DNA of 64,000 nucleotides, from positions 169,378-233,377 of the IMG/VR virus record IMGVR_UViG_3300024239_000015. One strand, written 5' to 3'. The notes beneath the pieces were generated by a model. That model ran no database searches, had not been told where the DNA came from, and was given only the letters and a program-made list of their open reading frames with translations. Numbering within the stretch: the first letter of the stretch is position 1; every line of letters begins with the position of its first letter. Below are positions 16,495-24,737 of this stretch, in pieces. The DNA is from a virus. A program made the position numbers and the translations under genes.

Positions 16495-17940
16495 TTACTC
16501 AGAAGCGTACTGAGCTAAGGACTTCTCAGCGTAGCTTAACGCCGCAACGCCAGTAGACGTAGCGTAAGAAATACCAGACTTAGCGAAGTTCAGGCTACCG
16601 CGAGCAACGTGCTGTACGATTTTCAGTACAGACTTAATTGCTGTCTTAGAACCTTCGTCTGCACCTTCGCCAGCTTCTGCGTTCTTAGCGAACTGATCGC
16701 CTGCTTCACGCAGTTGTTTGATCGCTTGTTGTACCTGATCGTTTTTGGTTTTGTAACCAACGATCATCTGGCCGATTTCTTCCACAGTCTTCGCGATAGC
16801 TTTGCAGTCTTCGATAGAAGCTACTGGAACTTCTTCGTAGTCGGCTTCTATGTCTTTCTTAAACATACCGAATGCTGAGGTCTTTACACATTTCAGTACA
16901 ACAGTACCTACCGTACCCTGAGCAGCAGCCCAACGTGTCAGCCACTGAACGACTTTGTTAGAGTCTTTGTACGCTTTGTCATCTTTGAAATCGTCGCGTA
17001 CGGTCACTGTTGCAACAGCGTAACCACCAGGTAATACAGGACCAGCAACAGCATGGTAGATCGATTCGTCTTGTTTGAAGGCACTACCAGCTTCTTTGAT
17101 GTAGTCGTCGGTAGTAGAAACAGCTTCAACGACATCGTTAGCTAACGTTGTGTAGATGTCCATGTTGTTCGTGAATTTGAAACTACGTAAAACATCGGCC
17201 ATCGCTTTAGCGCGTTCAGCACCTTTAGTAGCGGCTTCACCACACGCGTGGTTGATCATCGTTTTAACATCATCTAAACCACCAGTCACGTTTTCAAACT
17301 TGCCGTCTTTGTTACACAGTTTGGTCGCGGCACCGGCTTTCATCGTCTGGGCTTTCTTCTCGCCTTTGGCTTTACTTGCTTTTTCGAACACGCCCTGAGC
17401 GGATTTCACCATACGACCAGCTGAGCTGATGTGAGTTTGAATGAATTCGTTCACCTTCGCTAAGAACTCGGTGACCATCTTCACAATCATCGCCCACACT
17501 TCTTTGATCTTCGTACCGACAGATTCCTGAGACAGCGTAGTGGCACGCAGTTTAGACTGTGACACACCAAACGCTTCGCAGCTTGGAGCTGTGTTCTTTA
17601 AACCCACGCGGTTTAATTCACGGTTCAGTGCGAATTGGAAATACGTGGCAGATTCCTGAGACAAACCACCGGCAGTAGCGTCACGACCTAACATCGCATG
17701 CAGTGACTCCAGGGCTTCCTGTACATCTTCTGCTTCTTCGATGCCTTCTTCCATCTCATCCAGCTCAGCCGCGTCTTCTGCGATTTCAGCCAGCTCTTGT
17801 TGTAAAGGCAGAGTCGTAGACACTTCTACGTCTACGTCAGTAGTGGTGGTCACGGACTGTTGGCCTTCAGTACCGTCTTCGTTCTGGGCTACGATAGCTT
17901 CGCTTTCCAGCGCCAGGAAACGATTTAATTTCTTTGCCAT
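16495..17940 (-). CDS. Inner-head protein, paralog B, with propeptide
   Basis: 481 residues, starting MAKKLNRFLALESEAIV. An acidic propeptide runs to about residue 139, where SQE-S matches the S/A-X-E pattern; SQE also ends at residue 96 and SCE at 122, so stepwise trimming is possible. The mature part opens with VGTKIKEVW, the segment conserved at the same place in paralogs C and F. TTGGAG precedes the ATG. Virion interior role inferred from the family plan. Confidence 0.65.
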   Translation of the reverse strand: MAKKLNRFLALESEAIVAQNEDGTEGQQSVTTTTDVDVEVSTTLPLQQELAEIAEDAAELDEMEEGIEEAEDVQEALESLHAMLGRDATAGGLSQESATYFQFALNRELNRVGLKNTAPSCEAFGVSQSKLRATTLSQESVGTKIKEVWAMIVKMVTEFLAKVNEFIQTHISSAGRMVKSAQGVFEKASKAKGEKKAQTMKAGAATKLCNKDGKFENVTGGLDDVKTMINHACGEAATKGAERAKAMADVLRSFKFTNNMDIYTTLANDVVEAVSTTDDYIKEAGSAFKQDESIYHAVAGPVLPGGYAVATVTVRDDFKDDKAYKDSNKVVQWLTRWAAAQGTVGTVVLKCVKTSAFGMFKKDIEADYEEVPVASIEDCKAIAKTVEEIGQMIVGYKTKNDQVQQAIKQLREAGDQFAKNAEAGEGADEGSKTAIKSVLKIVQHVARGSLNFAKSGISYATSTGVAALSYAEKSLAQYASE

Positions 17941-18088
17941 GGTTAAAACTCCAATTGGATTAAAATTTGTTTTTTTAGAACACGTGTTCTACGCACCTAC
18001 AAGCACGTGCACTTGGAAGTGCTTAGGTCACCGGACATACTCTGTAGTCCTGAGCAGCGGTCGGTACATAGCATTAAAGGAAAGACAG
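17941..18088 (-). promoter_or_regulatory. Hairpin-rich intergenic region upstream of paralog B
   Basis: Contains the palindrome AGAACACGTGTTCT and a GCACTT-CCA-AGTGC stem. The eight-member promoter motif is absent. Two TATG-containing AT stretches are present, which may be relevant because phiKZ late promoters carry a TATG core. The assignment is weak. Confidence 0.3.
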
Positions 18089-18119
18089 CATACAGGGAGG
18101 GTTCTACCCTCCCTGTATG
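18089..18119 (-). terminator. Terminator hairpin
   Basis: CATACAGGGAGGGT-TCT-ACCCTCCCTGTATG, a 14-bp stem just beyond the stop of paralog C. It has the GCATAC edge used by the convergent terminators. Confidence 0.75.
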
Positions 18120-18125
18120 GACGTA

Positions 18126-19448
18126 CTATTTCTGGATACTACGTTCAGCGTAATCTAAACAATGACCGATGTTTGGAATCGCCCACTTCACCACAGAGGT
18201 CATAAACGCCTGACTACCACGGATCACGTGTTGTGAAATACGAAGCATCGCAGCAGCGGCAGCTTTCTCTTTCTCTCCCAAACCAGCCGCTTTGTCGGAG
18301 TTATCCGAAAAGTGGTCTGCTGCAGATTTGAGTGTTTCGATTGCACGTTTTACTTTATCACCACGTGTGCGGTAGGACAGAATTTTCTCAGCGGCTTTTT
18401 GTACGTTATCAACCACGTCGATCGCTACTTCTTTTGTCAGAGCGGGGACTTCTTTGAACTTAGGCTCCACGGGTCTGAATCTGAAACGTTCTGTTACCAA
18501 CGAGTACGACGCGAGCATGGTGGGTACTTGTTGGAAGAACTTAGCGTTCCAGTTGATGATGTCTTTTTGTTGAGAATCTTTGTTGGTGTAATCCGGGCTG
18601 TTCTGATAGTCCGGTTTGATCATAACAGTCATCACTGAACGATCGCCAAATAACACAGGGCCTATTTTCGAAATCTCGATGCCGTCTTTGTGGGTAACAC
18701 GAGCACCTTCTTTCGTGATGTAATCATCGCTAGTAGCCAGGATCTCACGGATGACGGAATCGCGAATCGAGCCGTAGAACGACTCACTGTCGTCGTACTT
18801 GACACCCTTCAACAATTCTGCCATTTTCTCCATACGCGCGATACCCGCATCAGCACCATCTGAAACCGAGTGGTCTACCGCACGTAAAAGACGAGCACTA
18901 CCGATAACAGGGTCCAGTAACTCACCCTGGTTGTCGTACAATGCTTTCAGGCCATTTGCTGGCATGTTTCCTGTTTTGAAATTAGCGGTCTTTAATTTCT
19001 CGGTTAATGACTTTGCACGCTTGACGTAGTAACCAGCACGAGTCAAATGAGTTTGAATGAAGTCGTTGATTTTCGCTAAGAACTCAGAAACCACTTTGAC
19101 GATCATGTTCCATAGGTCTTTCAGCCGTTGGCCGATCCCTTCTTGCGAGTAACTGGATTCAAATCCAGTACCTAACTGTTCCAACCCCACTTTCTTTAAG
19201 TGCCGTTTCGCTAACGCGTTTGCGTAGCCCAGCGCTTCTTCGGATAACACGCCTGCTTCAGAGTCCGCTTGAACTTGATCCGCTAACGTAGACAGCTCTT
19301 GGTGTACGTCCAGTGACGTGTCCAGCGCTTCTTCTACTTCGCCTAACTCTTCAGCGGCAGCTTCGGCCGGAGCTGCGGTCTCTTCCAGACGTTCTTCTAC
19401 AATGGCTTCGTTTTCCATTGCTAAAAAGCGGTTTAATTTCTTAGACAT
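18126..19448 (-). CDS. Inner-head protein, paralog C, with propeptide
   Basis: 440 residues, starting MSKKLNRFLAMENEAIV. Acidic propeptide, then SQE-G at 101-104, then IGQRLKDLWNMIV as in paralogs B and F. It shares the ALGYANALAK segment with paralog F, its closest relative here. The C-terminus (CLDYAERSIQK) aligns with paralog B (LSYAEKSLAQY). TAAGGAA precedes the ATG. Confidence 0.65.
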   Translation of the reverse strand: MSKKLNRFLAMENEAIVEERLEETAAPAEAAAEELGEVEEALDTSLDVHQELSTLADQVQADSEAGVLSEEALGYANALAKRHLKKVGLEQLGTGFESSYSQEGIGQRLKDLWNMIVKVVSEFLAKINDFIQTHLTRAGYYVKRAKSLTEKLKTANFKTGNMPANGLKALYDNQGELLDPVIGSARLLRAVDHSVSDGADAGIARMEKMAELLKGVKYDDSESFYGSIRDSVIREILATSDDYITKEGARVTHKDGIEISKIGPVLFGDRSVMTVMIKPDYQNSPDYTNKDSQQKDIINWNAKFFQQVPTMLASYSLVTERFRFRPVEPKFKEVPALTKEVAIDVVDNVQKAAEKILSYRTRGDKVKRAIETLKSAADHFSDNSDKAAGLGEKEKAAAAAMLRISQHVIRGSQAFMTSVVKWAIPNIGHCLDYAERSIQK

Positions 19449-19480
19449 CGTTTAGGGTTCCTTACCAAAAAAACGGTAGA

Positions 19481-19506
19481 AAAGAGAGGGCGTAAACCCT
19501 CTCTTT
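19481..19506 (-). terminator. Terminator hairpin
   Basis: AAAGAGAGGG-CGTAAA-CCCTCTCTTT, 10 bp, after paralog D on the minus strand and before the ribosome-binding site of paralog C. Confidence 0.65.
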
Positions 19507-19519
19507 CACACAGACCGAC

Positions 19520-21007
19520 TTACGCGTATTGAGCCACAGACGCAGTAGCGTAACTCAGAGACTCTTGGGCTGACATCTTACACAGCTTCATCGACATCCG
19601 AGAGAACTTACCGCTTGCGCTAACGGTATTACGTACTAAAGACAGCACACCTGACAGCTGTTTAGAGACATCAGCCGGAACGTCTTTCAAACCACCTGCG
19701 CGGCTAGACAGAGAATCGCCAGCTTTCTTCAGTTCCTGCATTGTACGAGCCATCTCACCGTTCTTTTTGTCGTACGCTAACGCAGTGTCGATCAGAGCCA
19801 TCGTTTCAGCAACGATATTCTTACACGTTTTCACATCGGCTGTAGGTACGGTCTCAGGAATCGCTTTTTTCTCACCGCCTTCTTTAGAGACTAAGCTCTT
19901 CAGACTAGCTAGTAAAGCGTCCAGATACACTTTCACGATTTCGTAACCTTTCATCGTCTTTGGTTCTGAGTCGTAGACGCGATAAGAAATCACGTAGTCG
20001 CCGAAAAATGGCTTAGTTTCGTACTCGGTGTACTCACGACCGTTTTCGTCTTTCCCTTTGGACTCACTGCCGTGCTTGCCTTCCAGGAAGTTCATGTTGG
20101 TACTTTTGAGATTACCGACGTCGACCGCTTCCAGCCCTGACTTCAGAGAGTCTACTGAGGATGCGTTGATCCCTTCGATCATCGCTGTGGCGAACTGCAG
20201 TAAGGCTAAGTCTGGACCTTCACCAGTGAAGGCGGTTTTGGCTAAGTCCTGCGTCTGACCTAAGATTTGCAGCACGTCAGGGAACTTACCGTCGATCAAC
20301 ATGGACTTAAACTGCTTGCCAGGCAGAGTCTCACTCTTCGCTTTCGCAGAATCACCCAAACCATCCAGTTTCGCTTTCAACGCTTCAGCTTTCTTCTTCG
20401 CTTGGCCTAAAATAGTGAAGTTCTGTTTGAAGAACGTAGCGACTTTTTCGATGAAGGTTTTGATCATGTTCGCGACCATTTTCCAGATTTCAACGATACG
20501 TTCTTTGAAGCCTTCTACCGATAACGTCACAGACTCGTTAGAGACTTGCTCTACGGGTAAACCGACTTCTTCTACCAGCTCATTACCGTATGCATTGGCG
20601 TAGCCTAAGGCAGCATCATTTAACTTACCTGCTTCGTGGTCAGTTTCCATCTGCTCGACTAAAGACTCCAACGCTTCAGCGACTTCAGTAGCGGTATCGA
20701 TACCGTCTTCCACTTCTTCCAGGTCGTCTTCAGTTTCTGCTAACGCTTCTGCTTCTGGTGTGGTATCCAGATCGCTATCCACGTCAATGACGATTTCTGT
20801 AGTCGCTGCGTCAGACGCACCGCTGTCTGTAGTTACTTCAGTGGTCGTAGTGGCAGCCACAGAAGCATCTGTAGTTTGTGTGTCTTCACCGGTTGTCGTT
20901 GCCACACCAGTATCTTCACCTTGACCTTCAGCACCTTCGACTACAGAGGCTGTTGATGTAGCGTCTTCTTGTGACAGTTTTGAAAGTTTATGTAACAATA
21001 AAGCCAT
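19520..21007 (-). CDS. Inner-head protein, paralog D, with long acidic propeptide
   Basis: 495 residues. Its N-terminus (MALLLHKLSKLSQED) differs from the LNRFLALE type, and a Thr/Asp/Glu-rich stretch fills residues 15-125. ALGYANAYG matches the ALGYANALA of paralogs C and F. SVE-G at 163-166 is the likely cleavage site, followed by FKERIVEIWKMV. The C-terminus (LSYATASVAQYA) matches paralog B. AAAGGAG precedes the ATG. Confidence 0.65.
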   Translation of the reverse strand: MALLLHKLSKLSQEDATSTASVVEGAEGQGEDTGVATTTGEDTQTTDASVAATTTTEVTTDSGASDAATTEIVIDVDSDLDTTPEAEALAETEDDLEEVEDGIDTATEVAEALESLVEQMETDHEAGKLNDAALGYANAYGNELVEEVGLPVEQVSNESVTLSVEGFKERIVEIWKMVANMIKTFIEKVATFFKQNFTILGQAKKKAEALKAKLDGLGDSAKAKSETLPGKQFKSMLIDGKFPDVLQILGQTQDLAKTAFTGEGPDLALLQFATAMIEGINASSVDSLKSGLEAVDVGNLKSTNMNFLEGKHGSESKGKDENGREYTEYETKPFFGDYVISYRVYDSEPKTMKGYEIVKVYLDALLASLKSLVSKEGGEKKAIPETVPTADVKTCKNIVAETMALIDTALAYDKKNGEMARTMQELKKAGDSLSSRAGGLKDVPADVSKQLSGVLSLVRNTVSASGKFSRMSMKLCKMSAQESLSYATASVAQYA

Positions 21008-21056
21008 TGCTGACTCCTTTACTTAGTTTTTAAGAAAGTAAAGCGAGGGGACTCCC

Positions 21057-21566
21057 TCACTCGACGGTGCTACCAAACAGCACGTTTAACGTACAGATCA
21101 GATCAGCCATCCCATTGGGTTGGTTCACCCATTGGTACAGGTACGGCGCACTGACGTTAAACTTTTCAGACAGTTTGGTGGTGCGTTGAGGGCCCTCTGG
21201 GCTTTCAAAACGCTGTGCTCTGAACTCTTCTGCAAGCAGTAACTGATTGCTCGATAAGTTCAGTTGACGATGGCCAGTTTGGACAAACCGACACGTTTCT
21301 TCTAACAAAACAAATCCAGAGCGTGTAAGCTTTGGATTGCGGTCTTGCGCGTCTAAAAAAGTACGGAAGTCAGTACCGAGTAAACGCTTGGCGTGTTTGA
21401 GCACCGCAATCCGGAAGGACATCGAAGCGATGTTGTTTCGGCCGTTACGGATGGTCTCGTACAACGCCACCCACGCGTGGTCTACGTCAGTGTCGTGTCT
21501 GGCTTGTTCTGGAGCGAGTGGAGTACGAAACCCCAGTGGGTAGTATTGATAGTTGAGTAAGTCCAT
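21057..21566 (-). CDS. Unrecognised 169-residue protein with HTH-like C-terminus
   Basis: Starts after GGGAGTAAGG. Residues ~125-160 (TTKLSEKFNVSAPYLYQWV) have the spacing of a helix-turn-helix, but no DNA-binding role is established. It lies directly downstream of two probable virion genes with a 3-base gap, so it may instead be a small virion or assembly protein. Confidence 0.6.
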   Translation of the reverse strand: MDLLNYQYYPLGFRTPLAPEQARHDTDVDHAWVALYETIRNGRNNIASMSFRIAVLKHAKRLLGTDFRTFLDAQDRNPKLTRSGFVLLEETCRFVQTGHRQLNLSSNQLLLAEEFRAQRFESPEGPQRTTKLSEKFNVSAPYLYQWVNQPNGMADLICTLNVLFGSTVE

Positions 21567-21569
21567 ACC

Positions 21570-22511
21570 TTACTCCCGCATACCAGCGTCACGTTCCATT
21601 TCGATGATCTCGTTAGTGATCAGCAACATCCGCTTTTCCTGCACATCAATCATCTTTTCCAATGCAGCGTCTTGCTGACCACTGCGTTGTTTCTTTAAGT
21701 GCATTAAACGTAGCTCTAACGACTTCTGCTCTTCCACTGCTTCGTGGTACTTCGCTGTTTGCCATTCGGCAATCGCTAAACGGACGTGGTAGATGGGGTT
21801 GTACCGATGGTTGATAAACCCAAAACGCATTGGATCGACGATGTCACGGCCATGGACCTGTACTGCAGCATCGATGTTCTTCAGATCCAGAGTGATCTCT
21901 GGCGCAGACTCAATCGCCGATACAAACTCTTCTGTCGTGTGTAAGAAGATCTGTAAGTAACGAGCAAACATCGTCAGGCCGTCGTTCAGTTTCTTTTGTT
22001 CCACGGCATTCAGTGGAGCGGGGATGTCACCCCCACCATTCGCGATTAACTCTTGATGGTACGTCCACAGCAGTAACTTACGTGCGTAGCTCACAGTAAA
22101 CGACATACCTTCTAACGCACGGATCACCGACGTGGAACGGTACGTCAAACCAAACTTAGAGATCTCATTGCTGTCTTCTGCAGCAACGTTCTGCTCCAAC
22201 CATTCCAGTTTCGCAGGTAAGGTTTGTAACGCACGGTACACGATCTCGATGTAGTTACCGCGTTGTCCACGTAACTGACCCATTAAGTACGTGTTGGTGT
22301 CTTTACACCACGCAGACTTCAAGGTTTGAAACACACGTTCATCCACCGCACTTTTGTATGGAGGTAATGTGTGGTTCTTCAGGATGTCTAACGTCGCTTT
22401 GGCGTCGTTTAGTACATCATTTCGTTTGAAAGAAGGCAGTAAACCTTTCAGGTAATCTTTGATACCAGACAGATCTACGTAGGCTTCTTCGGTGTAATTC
22501 ACATGGCTCAT
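21570..22511 (-). CDS. Probable virion protein, helical (313 residues)
   Basis: Mostly helical, with a charged C-terminal coiled-coil-like region (EEQKSLELRLMHLKKQRS) ending in acidic residues. The context is a run of large genes between the inner-head family and the baseplate-like genes. Family not recognised. Confidence 0.55.
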   Translation of the reverse strand: MSHVNYTEEAYVDLSGIKDYLKGLLPSFKRNDVLNDAKATLDILKNHTLPPYKSAVDERVFQTLKSAWCKDTNTYLMGQLRGQRGNYIEIVYRALQTLPAKLEWLEQNVAAEDSNEISKFGLTYRSTSVIRALEGMSFTVSYARKLLLWTYHQELIANGGGDIPAPLNAVEQKKLNDGLTMFARYLQIFLHTTEEFVSAIESAPEITLDLKNIDAAVQVHGRDIVDPMRFGFINHRYNPIYHVRLAIAEWQTAKYHEAVEEQKSLELRLMHLKKQRSGQQDAALEKMIDVQEKRMLLITNEIIEMERDAGMRE

Positions 22512-22523
22512 GGAGAGGCTCCG

Positions 22524-23603
22524 TTAGAAACTAGGCGCAGTGGCTGCGCGGTAGGCTTTTAAAATACTTTCGATGTCAGGACCTGTCCCTTTGTTGGCAG
22601 ACTTTAAGTCACGCAACAACAGTTTAGTCGGCAATGCCACACCACGATGGTAGATCTTGATCTCACCGAGTTCACGGTCGATCACACACAGTAACATCAA
22701 AGCGGACTTCACAAACAGACGCTGACGGGACGTAGGGTCTTTAAACGTCATCAGAAGCTCACGTTCGATTTGCAACTGTGTATCCGTAGGGATCACCAGC
22801 ATCGCGGAGGCACTGGCTACAGACAAATTACCAGAGGCTAAACCGGCTAATTTACTACCGCGTTCGTTGCCTAATAAAGCAGCATAAATGCCGTCTTTGT
22901 CGCGCATCATACCGCGCTTGTCCATCTGGATAATGTCTTCTGCTAACACGATGTCCCGGATAAAACGAATTGCACCTGCTTTCCATTGATACTTCCGCTC
23001 TTTCGCCGTGTATTCACTCCCAGCACTACGTAAGTTGTCCAGTAAGACGTCTTGACGTATAGCGATCGGCTGCAACTGGACGGTCACCGGCACGACGATC
23101 TTGTTCTTCCCGTCAGAGAACTCAACGTCTAACACTTTACCGACAGCTAGGTTATCTGCTTCGCGTAAACCTTGCACACCACCACGGCCTGCACCTGCAG
23201 TAATTGCACCTGGACCGGAATCATGTGCTTCTTGGGCTAAGCGACGATAATTCGGAAGACTCTTACGGAAGTCTTCTTGGCTTAGTCCGGTTAACACACT
23301 GCCGAGCGCACTACGGTTTGGGTTGAATTTATCCAACCGTGCAGAGATCGACATATCACCCAATTTATTGGAGATCGCCACTGCTTGTAAGTAGTAAGCA
23401 GAGAACATTGACGTCAAGGTTTGTAACACGTCAGAAATGAAAGGTTCGTGTTCGATACTGGAGTCAATCAGTACGATGGGTTGTACCCGACTGGCCTGTG
23501 TGTATTCCACCAGACTGTCGGCTCCTTCTTGACGCATTTGTCCAAGAAGCTTCGCGACACTCGACGCGGCTTCTAAAACGGTAACTGTAGCTGGTGTATA
23601 CAT
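22524..23603 (-). CDS. Probable virion protein (359 residues)
   Basis: First gene of a three-gene minus operon that diverges from the baseplate-like plus operon. Contains a glycine-rich linker (GAGRGGVQG) near residue 138, followed by a strand-rich segment (KIVVPVTVQLQPIAIRQDV). Ends with a helical domain. GTGAGGATGT precedes the ATG. No family recognised; virion role from context. Confidence 0.55.
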   Translation of the reverse strand: MYTPATVTVLEAASSVAKLLGQMRQEGADSLVEYTQASRVQPIVLIDSSIEHEPFISDVLQTLTSMFSAYYLQAVAISNKLGDMSISARLDKFNPNRSALGSVLTGLSQEDFRKSLPNYRRLAQEAHDSGPGAITAGAGRGGVQGLREADNLAVGKVLDVEFSDGKNKIVVPVTVQLQPIAIRQDVLLDNLRSAGSEYTAKERKYQWKAGAIRFIRDIVLAEDIIQMDKRGMMRDKDGIYAALLGNERGSKLAGLASGNLSVASASAMLVIPTDTQLQIERELLMTFKDPTSRQRLFVKSALMLLCVIDRELGEIKIYHRGVALPTKLLLRDLKSANKGTGPDIESILKAYRAATAPSF

Positions 23604-23638
23604 ACATCCTCACTCTTAAGAAAAAAAAGGTTTAACAC

Positions 23639-24730
23639 ATGGCTAATAAAGAAGAGTTAATCCGCCAGGCGATTGATACCATCGCCCGTACGACAGGCGG
23701 GGGTGACTTCTCGACAGCGTACGCAAATATGCTGTTTGGGATTAACCACAGGGGGTTAGGCTCGCCCTTAAAACTCCACCATGATAATGGAGGGATCACG
23801 TTCTTCACGCGGCCAGACCTAAATCTAACATACGATAACCTCTCAGGGGTGAGGCCGCTATCGCCACTTTTAACCCAAGACGAATACACGATCCAACGCG
23901 CAGTACGAAGTTTGTTAGATCCGAGGAACAGTCGGGGGATGACGTACAAGTACGATCGTCTTTTTAATTCAGGAACCATGCCTCCTGGGAAGATCACTTC
24001 TCCGCTGATTGACGACCACTTACCGTTCATTACGTTACTGACCAACAACTTGATTTCTCTCACGGGCTGGCCAGATCAGGTGGCACAGTTTTATGAGTCT
24101 CGTGCTGGTGTGCGTAAAGAGGTGTATGGTCACATCGACTCACACGTGAGGATCACCACACCGTTTGACTTAACGGCAACGTTTCGTAACGTAGACGGTG
24201 ATCCGATTTCGTTATTACTGGCGGTGTGGTTACTGTACGCAAGCTCTGTGTACGTGGGGGACATGGTTCCTTACAACGATCACATCGTTCGTCGGAGTAT
24301 TGACTACAATACACGAATCTACCACTTTGACTTAGACCCTTCGCGTCGTTGGGTGACTAAAACCTTTGCGATCGGTGCTGGATTTCCTTACACGAATCCC
24401 ACTGGTGTTGCAGCGAATTTTAACCGTGACCGCACGTTTGTGGAAGGGAGCGATCAGATCACCGCACAGTTCCGATGCTACGGGATGGACTACAACGATC
24501 CGATTACGATTGAAGAGTTCAATCGGTTAGTGAGCTGGTATAACCCCGCAATGACGATTCTACAAGTCCGTGAGTCTACAGTCGTGCTCAAAGGACAAAA
24601 CATGATTCAGTTACGTGAACGTGACCTTGTGTATGGAAACTTCCGTGGGTATCCGTTGATACACCCACTGACCAACGAGCTGATGTGGTTTGTTACACGA
24701 GATCAATACAACTCCATTAAAGTAGGGTAA
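23639..24730 (+). CDS. Probable baseplate/neck structural protein (363 residues)
   Basis: Plus-strand gene 36 bases from a divergent minus gene, with AAAAAGG before the ATG. Rich in aromatics and arginine, with many beta-type turns and no membrane segment. It is followed after 7 bases by the large baseplate-like gene, so the two are co-expressed. Exact role unknown. Confidence 0.6.
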   Translation: MANKEELIRQAIDTIARTTGGGDFSTAYANMLFGINHRGLGSPLKLHHDNGGITFFTRPDLNLTYDNLSGVRPLSPLLTQDEYTIQRAVRSLLDPRNSRGMTYKYDRLFNSGTMPPGKITSPLIDDHLPFITLLTNNLISLTGWPDQVAQFYESRAGVRKEVYGHIDSHVRITTPFDLTATFRNVDGDPISLLLAVWLLYASSVYVGDMVPYNDHIVRRSIDYNTRIYHFDLDPSRRWVTKTFAIGAGFPYTNPTGVAANFNRDRTFVEGSDQITAQFRCYGMDYNDPITIEEFNRLVSWYNPAMTILQVRESTVVLKGQNMIQLRERDLVYGNFRGYPLIHPLTNELMWFVTRDQYNSIKVG

Positions 24731-24737
24731 TTCAGAT

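Noticed and set aside
21057-21566. DNA-binding regulator from an HTH-like segment
   Set aside because: The spacing is suggestive only, and the neighbours are virion genes.
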